Part shown: piece by piece, positions 9,638 through 22,460 of the stretch
How positions within the stretch are numbered: the stretch's first letter is position 1
Layout: the number at the start of each line of letters is the position of its first letter
Assembly (NCBI GenBank): GCA_023627715.1
Contig: JAMAHW010000054.1
Coordinates: forward strand, 69,501-133,500
Direction: 5' to 3'
Length of the DNA: 64,000 bases
Source: Periconia sp. R9002
Lineage: Eukaryota; Ascomycota; Dothideomycetes; Pleosporales; Periconiaceae
The notes under the pieces: generated by a model
Seen by the model: only the letters and a program-made list of their open reading frames with translations
What the model was told of the DNA's origin: nothing
The model's database searches: none
Program-made: the position numbers and the translations under genes

Positions 9638-11982
9638 ATGTACTATTCCCACATAAAATTGCTGTTGTTGGGCACCTTGCTGACCTTGCTTTAGGTGGCT
9701 CCAGTACCTTCTCCCACTTGCTCTGGCTTTGCACTCAGCATCTGATATGACGGTCCGCGCGAAGAAATTCACACCCGAGGCTCTCCTCAGCGCCCCTCGC
9801 CGCTCTGCAGGTCTGCCAAATTCGGACGCTTCCAAAGTCTTGTACAGCGTTTCCACGTACAGCTTTGACAAGCATGCCAAGACCTCTGAGATCCGCCTTC
9901 TGGATGTCAAGTCGCAAGAGACATCTCTTGTCACAGACAAATCAGGATCGAGTGAGCCTCAATGGCTAGATGATGAGACCGTGTTATTGCTGCACGAGGA
10001 TGAGGGTGGGGTCACACACGTCAGGGTGGGCCCAGCTGATGACTTCAAGGCCGGGTACACGGTATTCCTATCGTCTTCCAATGGTTTGGACCTAACCAGT
10101 CTGCAGGAGCTATATTGTCGGTACCATTGATGGTCCAGTCGGTAACGTGAAGCTGACGCCTATCGATACTACGACATTTGGCGTTGCTGTCACAGGGAAG
10201 GCAAAGCCGAACGGTGACTTGTTCAATCCAGAGAAGGCCTCGAAGTCACATACGACTGGTCGCTTGTATACATCTCTGTTCGTCCGTCATTGGGATCACT
10301 ATGTGACGGAAAACCGCAACGCCATCTTCCTAGCCACTCTCTTCAAAGAAGGTGATCAGTACAAACTGTCTGGACTCCTCAACGCGCTCAAGGATTCTGG
10401 GCTTGAGTCGCCCATTGACCCCTTCGGTGGCACTGACAATTTCGACATCTCGGTGCATGGCCTCGTCTTTACCGCCAAGGATCCTGTCTTGAATCCTGCC
10501 ACGCATACGAAGACAAACATCTACCTCTCTGCATCCAAGACATTCTGGCTGGATATTGTCAACAAGATCCCCGAATTCTTCCAGGTTCCAATCTACAACT
10601 TTGAGGGCGCAAGCTCCAGTCCAGTGTGGGATAAAGAAGGCAAGAGCATCGCCTTTTTGTCGATGAAGACGGATGGCTACGAGTCTGATAAAAATCAACT
10701 CTTTGTTATTCCTGACTACATCAGCCCGGGATGGGTACACCACTTGTTCCCTGACAGCACTGGTAAGGGTAGCTGGGACCGAAGCCCACAGTCGATCACT
10801 TGGGGAAATAAGACCTTGTATGTGACTGCCGAAAAGGAAGGTCGCACAAACCTATTCCTGACACCGTCCAATTCCTTCCAGGACGGCACCGATTCAAAGT
10901 CGCCCTACCTTCTTGTGAAGGGTGGTTCCGTCCAAGACGTCAAGGTCTTGGACTCGGGGGCTCTCTTCATATCTTCAAGCAGCCTCGTCGATAATAGCTT
11001 GTACTCCATCATACCAGCAGATCACAATACAAAGACTTTGCAGGATAGAAATGCATATACACTTCCTGTCGATGAAAGCTCTGTCGATCCTGAATCCTCC
11101 AACGAGCTAATCGCGAAATATGTCTCCTCCAACAGCCGTGGCGGTTCCTCGTTTGGGCTTTCACGCCGTCAAGTGGACGAGTTCCATTGGCCTGGCTCAG
11201 CACCTAACACATCCATCCATGCTTGGGTCGTCAAGCCTTCCAATTTCGACCCGGATCAAAAATACCCCCTCGCCTATTTAATCCATGGTGGTCCTCAAGG
11301 AGCTTGGACAGACAGTTGGAGCACGCGCTGGAACCCTGCCATTTTCGCCGAGCAAGGTTACGTAGTCGTCTGCCCCAACCCAACAGGCAGCACGGGCTAT
11401 GGGCAGGATTTTGTCGATGCCATCCAGAACCAGTGGGGCGGTTTACCCTACGAAGATCTTGTGAATGGCTTTGAATACATTGAAAACAACGTTCCCTATG
11501 TGGACACTGAGCGGGCCGTCGCTTTGGGAGCTTCATACGGTGGCTACATGATGAATTGGATCCAGGGACACGATCTCGGCCGCAAGTTCAAAGCACTCGT
11601 GACCCACGATGGCGTCTTCAGCATGACGAGCCAGCTCGCGTCGGAGGAGCTTTACTTCCCGTTCCACGACTTGGGCGGTCCTCTTTGGAGTAACAGCTCC
11701 TCGTGGGCTGAGTGGGATCCTTCCCGCTTCCTCGATAATTGGGCAACGCCACATCTCATCATCCATTCCGAACTCGACTATCGTCTCACCATGAATGAGG
11801 GCCTTTCTGCCTTCAATGTGCTGCAGACGAAAGGCATTCCTAGTCAGTTCTTGACATTCCCGGATGAAAATCACTGGGTGCTCAAGCCAGAGAACTCGCT
11901 AAAGTGGCATGAAGTCGTGTTGGATTGGATCAATGCGCATGTTGGGTTAATCAAGTATACAGAGGCGGAGCGTGCAAACTAG
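9638..11982 (+). CDS. secreted dipeptidyl peptidase 5 (S9C)
   Basis: In the best model, exon 1 supplies only AT of the start codon (9638-9639), followed by introns 9640-9694 and 10055-10106, giving 745 residues. Spliced this way the protein begins MWLQYLLPLALALHSAS, a good signal peptide, and continues with KKFTPEALLSAPRRS, the usual start of mature DPP5. A beta-propeller-like half precedes an alpha/beta-hydrolase domain with HGGPQG, nucleophile S597 (GASYGG), D678 (SELDYRL) and H710 (DENHW). The enzyme releases X-Ala, His-Ser and Ser-Tyr type dipeptides in related fungi and is secreted. The 3' end of the first intron is strong (CTGAC, then TTTAG). The donor GTACTA is weaker, so a start at Met19 (9747), without a signal, or a 28-31-nt intron are alternatives. 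The rest of the gene is secure. Confidence 0.9.
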
Positions 11983-12481
11983 CGTCAGTTCGATACTTTC
12001 GGTTGATATCTCCAAAACTTGTGTCGGCTAGGTCTGCATAAAACAATGATCATCGGAATTTTCTGGAGGAATCAGATGGAAAACCCTGCCCTAATGGGAA
12101 TTGTATATATTCCATGACTGACCAACTTCCTGATCAATTTCAAAATCCAACAGAATGCGCTAATACCTGGCGTTAGATTTGTGATGTCGTCACAACGTTT
12201 GATTATTGAATACCTAGCCCCCCTATGGCTCCATACAAAAATAGAGAGCATTGCTGCATCATCATGAAGAAATTGTAATATTGTACTCTAACGGACCAAA
12301 AAAAGGATATCTCGTCTAAGACATAGCACCAACACTCGAATAACGCCAATAGCTGGTCCATTACGATCCAGTAAATGCCATACATACTCGTACAATATAT
12401 CTCGAAACTCTCGAGAACGAGCGTCTTTAATTTCCAGCTTTTCCCTCCGCGATATAAAGGTACACCACATGTTCGCAGATT
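11983..12481. other. convergent intergenic region
   Basis: This is AT-rich sequence between the 3' ends of the peptidase and TVP23 genes, presumably both 3' UTRs. No gene was seen. Confidence 0.6.
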
Positions 12482-13355
12482 TTACCTCCTGAACCAACTT
12501 GTGACCATGCCGCTAGCGAGATTCCTGGCCAGACCGGAGCCGTACATGGCATTTGAGGCGAAGCCGGAGGCGTGGCTGAATTTGTCGCAGCGCGAGTAGG
12601 CGAGGGCGTTTGTGAGTGTGAGGACGAGGGCGATGACTGTAAGGAATTTGTTGTTAGAAGGGTGTTTCAACATTGAGAATCACATCTTGCTTCAACTCCG
12701 TCCCACATAACAGGAGCCAAACTGCGCTCAAACCCAACAGAAATAGCGTGCGGGGGGAGGAAGACTTCAAACTCACCAACAAGTGTCAACCAGATAAACT
12801 CAAAACTAACCAATGCCACGATCGCCAGCAGAATCCACAGCACGGGCTGCGCATACAACGCGATCCAGAAGAAGCGCTTATCGGTAGCATTGACTTCCCG
12901 CTCGTTGGGATCCGCGCTCTCAAACACCCACCGACTGTCGCCCGTCGCGCCGTCGACCTCGTTCCACCACCGCAGCCCCACAAGCCGTCGTCCCGCGATG
13001 TTCTTGAGGTAGTAGAAGTCCGTGGCGAGCAGCAGGATCGTGATGATGAAGATGAGGACGAAGTTGGAGGTGAAAAGGCGCAGGCCGAAGAGGTAGACTA
13101 GGAGGGATGCTGTAGGTGGGACGTTAGCGTTTCTGTTTGTTCGTGCTCGTTTGGTTTCTCTCGCGTTGGTTAGAAGTGAAGAATTCCAATCGCTTCACTT
13201 CGTCGAGCAACTTGGGCGTGTGCGGAACAAATGGCAAAGGAAAGCCGTCAAGACGTACATATGCGGAAGAACAGAAAGGTAAGCAGTGTGATGGGATGGC
13301 TGCTGAGCCTCCAGCTCAAACTCCCCGGCGCGGGCGTCTGCTGTGCGGTCTCCAT
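12482..13355 (-). CDS. TVP23: Golgi membrane protein TVP23
   Basis: A three-exon gene (introns 13110-13258 and 12637-12776) encodes 194 residues, the usual length of the family (DUF846/FAM18). Diagnostic blocks are [48 protein letters not shown] and [11 protein letters not shown]. Four membrane helices are visible: around residues 20-32, a [15 protein letters not shown] helix, a [15 protein letters not shown] helix and a terminal [13 protein letters not shown] helix. TVP23 is a late-Golgi protein linked to Tlg2 vesicles and retrograde traffic. Both introns (149 and 140 nt) are longer than most here. The gene is divergent from the CitE-like gene, with 358 nt between the start codons. Confidence 0.92.
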
Positions 13356-13531
13356 CTCTGCAATGTTTCGAGGAGGGCTATCTAGCTTGCTTGGCTGCGA
13401 TAGCTTCTGGTGTTGAGGTTCGTCGTCGTCGACACCGTGAGTTCACGTGGCATCTAGTTCGGAGTTGTGAACGTTTGGAACTCGAGCAGGGTCCGTGCTA
13501 AGGGATCGGCAAGTCGGCGTTTGGGGAAAGG

Positions 13532-13560
13532 GAGCTTGAGCTTGAGCTTGCTTGCTTGCC
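13532..13560. repeat. short tandem repeat (GAGCTT)3 running into (GCTT)n
   Basis: Three GAGCTT units are followed by CTTG units. The repeat lies in the shared promoter between TVP23 and the CitE-like gene. Confidence 0.8.
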
Positions 13561-13713
13561 TTTCCCCGCATAACCTCGGGGGGGTCTTGCACTTCTCCTT
13601 CCAAGTGTTTTCGGACGATAATTGATCTGATTCGATTCATATTTATTATAACTCTTCGAAACTTGGCCGTTTCGATTGTTCATGATAGCAATTGACCACT
13701 CGAAATCGTAATC

Positions 13714-14748
13714 ATGGCAGTCCCACGCAATGTAATCCGCAGAGCGGTTATGTATGGTATCTCTCTCCCCATCCGCTTCACTCACCGGTATCTACCCATC
13801 TGCTAAATGCTGAATGAAGTTCCCGGTTCCTCCAAGAAGATGCTCGAAAAAACATCCTCTATGCACGTCGATACGGTAGCCTACGACCTCGAAGACAGCG
13901 TAGCCCCTCACATGAAATCCGAAGCCCGCCAGAACCTACGCTCCATCCTCTCGCAACCACGACCCAGCGGTATAAAAGAACGCTGCGTACGAATAAACAG
14001 TGTAGACACGGGTCTCGCGCTCGATGACTTGACGACTGTACTCCAAGGCGACCACATCGACGCCATCATGCTGCCCAAATGCGACACCGCTGCAGACCTA
14101 CACTTTGTCACCGACGTGATACGCCATGTCCTTCCAGAACGCCACCCGACGAACCTCGTGCAGAAGGAGGGGCAGAAACCCCCGATAGCGATCATCGCGC
14201 TGATTGAGAGTGCGCGGAGTATTCAGAACTTGGCGGAGATATGTAAAGCAAGCCCGTACATCAGTGGACTAGTTTTCGCGGCAGAGGATTTCGCAAAAGA
14301 TATGTCAATTACACGGACACCCTCACTATCCGAATTCATGTACGCACGGTCTGCTATCGCGACGGCGGCGAGAGCAGCGTTGTTACCTTCGACCATCGAC
14401 CTCGTGTGTACGAGCTATAAAGGGGAGCAAGGGCTCAAGACGTTGGAGGAGGAGTGCTTGAATGGAAAAGGGATGGGGTTCAATGGGAAGCAGTGTATAC
14501 ATCCCAGCCAAATCGAGGTTTGCCAAAGGGCATTTGCGCCAGGGGAGGCAGAGGTAGAATGGGCGACGAGGATTGTGGTGGGCGATGAGAAGGCGAGTGA
14601 GCAGGGGAGAGGCGCGTGGACGATGGATGGGAAGATGATCGATGTGCCTGTTGTCAAGAAGGCGAAGTTGGTGCTGGAGAGGGCTCGTCTTTGCGATATT
14701 GATGTTGCTGCTATAAGAGAGAAGTGGAAAGGACAAGAGCCTGAGTAA
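13714..14748 (+). CDS. CitE/HpcH-family lyase-like protein (CLYBL type)
   Basis: A two-exon gene (intron 13757-13819) encodes 323 residues. The first exon supplies MAVPRNVIRRAVMY, and the join creates the family start RRAVMYVPGSSKKML. The citrate-lyase beta/HpcH aldolase TIM barrel is shown by YDLEDSV (metal/acid loop), VRIN, IMLPK, ALIESA, FAAEDFA and GKQCIHPSQ. Relatives such as human CLYBL act on (S)-citramalyl-CoA or malyl/malate-thioester substrates in mitochondria. The N-terminus is basic and could serve as a targeting sequence, but this is weak. The exact substrate cannot be read from sequence. The gene converges on the D-2-hydroxyacid dehydrogenase (182 nt apart). Confidence 0.88.
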
Positions 14749-14929
14749 TAATGATTAAGTCGCATGTGTATAACCATCTCGAAACCGCATTACTGGAACG
14801 ACAGTATGATCTTAGATTTCCATATATATACGTATTCTAACTCGAATCTTCCAAAGTATACTACTCCATTCTATACTTACCATCACATCTCCAGCGAGAT
14901 GAAATGATAACCTCTCCTCAAGTTTACCC

Positions 14930-17168
14930 TCAATACCCCTTATCCCTATCAACCTCATTAATCAAATCCCCACCATCCCTCAACCGCCTCAAATTCTGCT
15001 GCAGAACCTGCACCGCCCTATGCGCATACACCATCGTGCTGCCACTCACATGCGGCGTCACCAGCACATTGGGCGCATCCCACAGAGGATCCTCCTTGGG
15101 AAGCGGTTCAGGGTCCGTGACATCCAGCGCGGCGCCACTGACTAATTTTTCCTCTAGAGCTTCGATGAGCTTGGGTTGATCGATGACCTGGCCGCGCGAG
15201 ATGTTGGCGATGTAGGTCCCGGAGGGGTTGGACTTGTTGAGGACGTGGAATTCGGGCGTGGATAGGAAGTGGGTCGTTGCTTTTCTGTGGAGTGGGGAAG
15301 GGTGTGTGTTAGCAATGTTTGTGGGTTTGTGGGAATGCATGATTGAACGTTATGGTTTTGACAGCTGTCTCGTCTTTCGGGGCAGTTTCAGCGTGGCTTG
15401 ATGGGGTCGTCGTCTACATGATCTAGGAACATCCCAGATGCGAAGTCGAGCTGTCAAATCCACTACAAAGCAACAAAATTATGCCGTGCAACAAGGCTCG
15501 ACCTTGCCAGCAAACAATAAATCGCACGCGTACGCGTATGCAAGAAAGGCGAAGAGAATTCGGGACTTACGTCAAAGGCACGGCCAGCACGAGCAAGTCA
15601 ATCTTCTGCGCAAGAAACTCGTGCAGGCTTTCCTTGTCTAATCCGCTATACCACGCGCTGGGGAAGCTGCCGTCAGGGTCCCCGGTACCAGGTACGATGA
15701 ATCCATTGTCGCGGCGGGACTCGGGGGTGGGGCGAGGCGATGCCGTGTATGCGAGGACTCTCATCCCCAAGGCTTTCGCCACTCGTGCAACTGGATTGTA
15801 ACGATCAGTGCTGGACTCTCTTGGTTCACAAAGCAGAGCGAGATTCAATTCATCAGCCACCGTTTTGCTCTCCGTCTCCGGTATCTCGCGCGTACGCATA
15901 AGGAGCAGAGGCTGTGCTCATGCATAGAGCGAGGGAAACATCGGAGATGCTCAGCCACTTTTGCCTGCTTTCTCAATCTCCTCAGTGCGACGCCCTGTGA
16001 CAGAAATGGCGAACGAATCTCTAAGGAACCTGCGCATTTGCCTTATCGGGATGGACTTGTTATACGAGACAGATCGGAAGTGGAACGGATCGCAGCAGCA
16101 CCTGTTGCGAACCACCCACGTTCCTGGAGCGTAAATAGATATTTAGATGGTGATTGCGTGTGTTCCTCTGCCTGTCATCGTTCCTTGGGCCCCTTTCGGG
16201 AAGGATTGGGAGTCGGGTATGTGCGATATTTTGGCGAAGTCCGTAGCGAAGTACCTACCTAGTCCCTCGAAACGTCCATGCATATGACCGTATTTACATG
16301 CAGCCTGCTCGCACTTTGGTAGAGCGCGAGAAACAAAAGGTTCCGATGACAGCTTGGGTCGGCGTATCTGTTCCACGTAGGTTCGCGTGTCCACATTGGG
16401 GGATTCAAAATGGGGGCGAACTTGATATCCCGAGGCGGACTCCGCGAGATGGCCATGCACAGTGGAGAGAGGCAAAAGAGGCAAAAGGGCAATCTCGCAT
16501 ACACCCAAACGAGGAAAACATTCGTAGTCAAAAGTACTCACCTTGTCGCCCGATTGAGCCGTATCCCAAAATACCCACTGTCTTACCAGGGCTGTCGGTC
16601 ACGTTTCTACCCGTGGCGGGGTTCCAGAGCTTCTGCTTCTGCTGCTCATATAGCGGTACGAACTTGTGGTTGTGGTTGAGAAACATCATGACGACCCATT
16701 CTGCGATTTGAGGGCCGTGGACTCCGTTGGCGCTCAAAAGGGGAATCTTGGAATCAGTGTAGATGGGGTGATTGGCGATGTGGTTAACGCCGGCGGAGAG
16801 AAACTGGATGAATTTGAGATTGGGCGCTGCGGCTGCGTTGGGTGGGAGCCAGTTGAATGTTGTCAAATAAGTGGCGCGCTGGTAGAGCTCTATAGATGGG
16901 TGAGAAGGAGGCCAAAGCCGTGGATCGCGAGATCACGTCGAAGGGAAACTTCAAAGGACTGTCTATGTGGTTGAATACCTTGAGGTACCTCTGTCTTCCC
17001 ATCCTGGGCTACCTGAGAAAACTCCACATCCAGGTTTGGAAACTCTTCTTTGATTTCGGTTATCAAGTCATCTATTTCGTCTTCGGAGTGGGGAGGGGTG
17101 AAGAGGAGTAGTTCCCGCTCCTCTCTACCCCGCTGCGGAATCTCTGCGCCGCCGCCCATTGCAACCAT
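14930..17168 (-). CDS. D-isomer 2-hydroxyacid dehydrogenase
   Basis: A four-exon gene (introns 16890-16978, 15791-16541 and 15285-15570) encodes 370 residues. The Rossmann motif GILGYGSIGRQ (about residues 169-179) binds NAD(P)H. The catalytic set appears as Arg in NISRG, acid in DVTDPEPLP and His in TPHVSG. The protein resembles fungal glyoxylate/hydroxypyruvate-reductase-like members, and the probable reaction is reversible reduction of a 2-oxo acid. All joins keep conserved sequence continuous (SIGRQ-VARVAKALGM; AVPLT-KATTHFL). Introns 2 and 3 are 751 and 286 nt, far longer than is usual in this window. The start is at 17168; a second Met three codons later is equally possible. Confidence 0.88.
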
Positions 17169-20100
17169 CCTATGGAGGGAAATGATGGAGCGTTAGATAG
17201 TTAGGGTATTTCAACAGGTGTTGTTGTGGACAATGTGTGTAAAATGGGCACAAAGGGAGCGAGTTGTCAAGGTTGAGATAGAGAGATGGAAGAGGTGGCG
17301 ATGATGCAATTCGCGGCGCAAAGCATGCCAGTTCCGTCCTCTGAAGATACAGGGCTTCAGTGGTTAGTCATCTTGCCTATGCTACCATGAAGTCATACAT
17401 TTTCTACCCTTCGTTTAGTAAAAAGTCTCCCAATTGTGTTTTCGCACGGCTCAAGAAGACGATACTCATAGTATGAAGTTGTCACTCAGCTGTATACGAA
17501 CCCTGATGACGTCTTACTTTGCCCAGAGAAGGCGCATGGCAAACTGTATCACGGCTCTACTTATCGATAAGTAGGGACCGCATTGCGATATGCTCTGCAT
17601 CCTTGGAGAATTGCCGAACCGGAGCATGACATTTTTGTGTCACCAAAGAATACTTTGTACAGTAGGAAGAATATGAGGTGTTTGAGACCAGCACTGAGGA
17701 ACAGGCTTGAAGAGTGGCATCTAACGCTAACCCACCTCGCCAGCAGCCCAATCACCTAATGGTGTGTACACCGGTCAGAGAAGCATCGTAGCTTCGCAAA
17801 GTGCTCTCCTTGCTGAAACACTAGGGTACCATGTGCCAATGTATGGGCGGAAGCTTTCCAGAAACCGGTATCGCTGATTCACCGACAACAACGTTAACTA
17901 ATCGAGTCATTCCTCAATGTCCATCATTGATCATCTTGGATCGTCACCTCGCCGACCAACTATCAACTTGCGCGTGTTTCTATCGACACAATCACGCTAG
18001 CACATTAGATACAGGCCTGTTAGTCATGCTTAGGACGAGAAAGGTTCCAATCATTGTGTACTCAAGTCTCAAGCTCTGATCCTTGCGTTCGGCGCAAGTA
18101 GCACCGCGATGATAATCGAGCACGACGTCAGCAAGTGATCCCAATACCTGCCATAACCAAACTGATGTTGCAAGGGAATGTTGCCATGTGGCATGGACCA
18201 AAGTTCGAGACTGGCCATTGTCCACTTTTCCCACGCTACAGTTCTTGCAATGCCTTCAAATCTCAGCGACACGAGGATCAAAGCGTTGGAAGGCATTTAA
18301 CTCATTGATGCCCCGCGGTCCATGGCTTCCTCAATCGGTACTGTGACCGAACCTCTCCACCAATCTTCAGAACAATTCACGGGAGTCTCTAGCTGCATAC
18401 AGGGCCCAATCCCTTCAGCCTTGCTACCCTTGCCCAAAAAACCCTTTCGGGCGCGCTTCCGTTTCAGGTCCCGCGCTTGTTTTTGTGGGATGCTACTGTA
18501 CCTTCTCGAACACAAGCGAGAAAGGCAGAGTGAAAGATCCCGCACGAGTCGCTCGCTAGGCTTCGCTGCAGCCACGAGTCGGTCGTTCGACAGCATTCCT
18601 TTTTCATCAGTCATTCCGATCGGCAATTGTTTCAATCGTCATTTGACTGGACAATTTTCCTTGGAGAACAGTGAGGGAATAAAATAGCCCCCATATTGAT
18701 TTTTTGCTAGACAGAAAACAGCATCGCTAATAGTTTAAGTTCTATAGTTACCGTCATAGTCGATGGTTATCTTCCGAGCGTTCCTGATTGCCAAGGCAGC
18801 TAGACGAGCTTTCTAAAGAGCAACAAGTCTCCCATTACCTAAACGCAAGCACCACAACTCGCCTAGACTTTCATCTCTTTTGTGTCGCGCTCTTACTGTG
18901 CCTCTCTCTCCCCTTCTCCACATCTCGGCTGGAGGGATGCGACATGAGAGTGGATTGCAAGCTGATCACACCACGGCACGGGAACGGCTCAGTGCTGACC
19001 GCTGAACGTCCCGCTCCCCCTCCCCCTTGTCCCTATACGAGATTGTCAGCAAAATCTTTCATCCACCCGGGACGGGTCAGCACGTTCCGCTGACGCCAAC
19101 CGACTATGCTTGTGCTCCTAGATCGACAAAATCCTCCTATTTATCCAGTCACCCAGACAAGACTTCCTGCTCTTAGAACGGGTGCGGTGCCTGTAACAAC
19201 ATCAATCGCACAATGCAAACTGCCAAAACCAAAACTCGAGACGTATACAGGTGAAGAAAAGAGAAGACCTTCTATTTGTGTTCGTGCCTAAATAAAAAAC
19301 AGTGGGTCCCAACATAAAAATGCCTAAAGTAATAATAAACGCGTGGCACATCACCTCGACATGCACATATAGCTGGGTACATGCAAGTGGAACCATACTC
19401 ACGGAATGATTCCGCTCCCGACAACGCCGCCATCCAAGCCATCCAAGCTCGCTCAACAATGCATCTCGCGCATGCGTTGGAAAAGAGCGGGAGGAGGGGA
19501 GAAAGCGGAGCATCGGTTGCATGGACGTCTGATGAAGCGGCGTAGCATAATCTTCTCAACCTCCCCACCTCGCTCCAGGTGGGACGGCAGTTGTCGTTGC
19601 ACTGTTGTAGTGTAGCCAAGTCAAGGAACCAGAGCGCTGACCAACATTCCCATCACATCCACCTATCCCGCCTCCATGGCTGGCTGCCTTTGCAGCCAAG
19701 CTCCCCTACTACCAACCTAACACCAACCTTCCCCCATGTCACAAATCCTTATAACAAGCAATTATCCCCGCGACGAAGAAAGTATATTTTGCCCCGGCGG
19801 CTACCCATCTAGGACATAATCCGCGGAGGGCGAAAGAGAGAGGCAAAGAGATGGAAAAGGACATAGTGGAAAGAAAGGCTCCATTGGATAAGAAAAAATA
19901 GAACATCAGCATGTAGCCATTTTATCCACAGTCACACAAAAACGATTACGAGGGAATTGGGTATGGTTCAAGGTCCCTTGCATTTGGCGGGTTCTTTTTC
20001 TTTTCTCCTGCAGGGCAGGGGTAAGGGAACGGGAAGGGGGAAGAGACGCATCTCCCATGGGGCGGCACGTTACCGACACAATAGAACCTCCCCAACAACA

Positions 20101-22460
20101 ACTCTCGTATGGTAGGGGGCTCCCTGCCTGTCAGGCCCATCTCTCTCGTCGTCTGTGCCATTGACGTTGTTGCATCCATCATCGCTTCTATCGTCATGCT
20201 GGGCCTCCTCGCCGACCGACCGACCCTGATGCAGATTTGCCTTTTTCTTTTTCCTTGGCGCCCGTCCTTGTCTCGTTCCAATTGCGATTTGCCCCTCATC
20301 GTCATCATCTATCTTCTGCTGTCTTATGTGTCATCATGAATGATGATGGCCTCGGCCGTGTTAATAAAGTAAGCTCGCTAATTTTTTCCACACTTTGCGG
20401 GCGAGCGAGCATGGTATGGCATGGCGTGGAGCGTGGCTAGACATGGACCAAGGGTGTAATAAGGCAGAAAGAAAAGCCCTTGCTGCTTGGTCGAGAGTCG
20501 AAGGAAGGAGGAAGGGTGATAGAGAAAGGGAAGTGTAGGCGGGGAGGGGAGGCAAAGAAGATACGATTAGGAAGCCCAGATGCGAAAGCGGAGCGCGAGG
20601 TGATTTACATGGGAAGGTGCGATACGAGAGACAAGCTGTGAATCAGTCAGCCGAATGTAGAAATTCTTCTGCTCTTTTGTTCTGGCTTTCTCAGTCGGGG
20701 GTTTGCATAGGGCAAGGTAAAAATCATGTAATGCTTTATTGTTTGTCTCGCCTCTCCACCACCATCGTTCGAACTCACGCGTTCCGGTGCATTTGCGATG
20801 CAGCCGAAACCCCAAGGGAACTCATTCTACCTATCTCTTTCCTTACGTCTAGGTAACTCTCACCACACCTATCTAGGTTAAAACACAGCATCGCAACAAC
20901 CACCCCTCCCCCATTCTCCCGGACCAAGAAAATCCAAGACTCCCACGGTATCGCAAAAAAGAAACCCTGAAAGCATTGATTCGAAGAAAAGATCGTGTTC
21001 TACGTACACACATTCTTACCATACGTGCGTCGTTGCAGGGGTGAGCACAACTCCTCCTCGCCTTCTTTTCCCCTTTTCTCTTCCCTCTCTCTCTCTTTCT
21101 CTACTTATCTACGAGCCTGGCTTGTTCAAAAACTCCGAGACACACATATATCGAGCACGCCGGACTGAGGGTGGATGTGAGTGAGCCACACGTGGGGGCG
21201 GTCGCTCGCTCGAAAACGCCCGCAAAAGCCTCAGGTAGGATTCCATAATCGTGAGTGTGTATGATCAGCATGAAATAGCGTCACTTCGTGGTGCGATAAG
21301 TAAAAGATAGCAAAAAAAAAAGTCAAAGCAGACACAAACCCAAAATAAAAAGAAAAGAAAAAAGCCACAAACGAACGCACGCCCCCCCCCCTCTCGGAGC
21401 AAGACTTACCTAGGTAGGGCAGGGCGTGGCAGGAAAAAAAGAGGCGCTTGTGAGGCGTCTGTCTTTCTCTTGTGTGTGCCCGACGAACGAACGAAACGAA
21501 AGAGCGAATCACCGACTCGCCCTTTTTGGTCGCAGTGTAGTTGGACGAATCAAACGAGTTTGTTAATTTAAATTCTGCCTCGATAGCGCGAGAACTAAAG
21601 GGACCACCACCACCGTCGTCGCGTGGAGTTCATTTGTCGACAAGGGGGTCCGGCGGGGGGTCGGGGGGCGTTTTCGCGGCGTTCGGAGTAAGAGAGGTGC
21701 GTGTGTGTGTGTGTGTCGCGTGTGTGGTTTAAGCAGGGGCGTAAATAGAACAAAATAGAACTTTACACATGTATGAATTTAGAAATTTGGGATGATTGTT
21801 CAATTTTTTGAAATTTTTTTATTTTCTTCATTTATTTCGCTTAAAAGAATGACTACGCCCCGGGGTCCTAGCTGTGGATCCCTGCTTGCACTGTGGTGTG
21901 CTTCGCTAGGTGCCGGTCCGACGATGGGCGTACATTTACATGCATGCATACAAAACATAAGACACTCTACTAGTTACTGACTAGGTGGACATGCACTTTT
22001 TGGATGTCATGTTGCGAGATGCTGGGCGCGGAGCGAAATGACCGACGCCCGTGTTTTGCTTAGCCGAAAGGCTGCCTGACTGACCGATTGACCCTCGATG
22101 GCTCGGCTCGGTTGTTGCAAAGTGTGAAAAGACGTACATACGTCGAGACAGACACCTTGCATGCGTCATGCATTGCGTGTTGAAAACGTTGGTATTCTAC
22201 CATTTGTTGCGGGTGATGGCCGCTTGGCTGCCCGTCTGCGGAGGACGTCGAATAGGATGAATGGGGGGTTTTTTTTATGCAGGCAGTGTGGGCTGGTTGG
22301 CTGCTTGCACATGTGGATCCCTCCTGGGTGTGGAGTCACTTGGTTCCCGAATGAGCGGACACTCTTCTGTTTGAGAGTTGTGCTAGGATTTGTTTATTTT
22401 TTGTGGGATTGGTTTTTTCTTCTCTCTCCTATGTGGAGGAGGCAATGGTCCTTCATTCCT
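17169..22460. other. 5.3-kb region with no recognisable gene
   Basis: The region lies between the start of the dehydrogenase and the stop of the GPCR. Open frames are short and have no family signature. The sequence holds pyrimidine-rich stretches (about 20900-21120), a C10 run near 21380, an AT-rich patch (about 21750-21850) and a (GT)8 tract. Long UTRs or noncoding transcripts may lie here; nothing in the sequence proves them. Confidence 0.5.
21701..21716. repeat. (GT)8 microsatellite
   Basis: Eight uninterrupted GT units sit in gene-free DNA. Confidence 0.85.
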
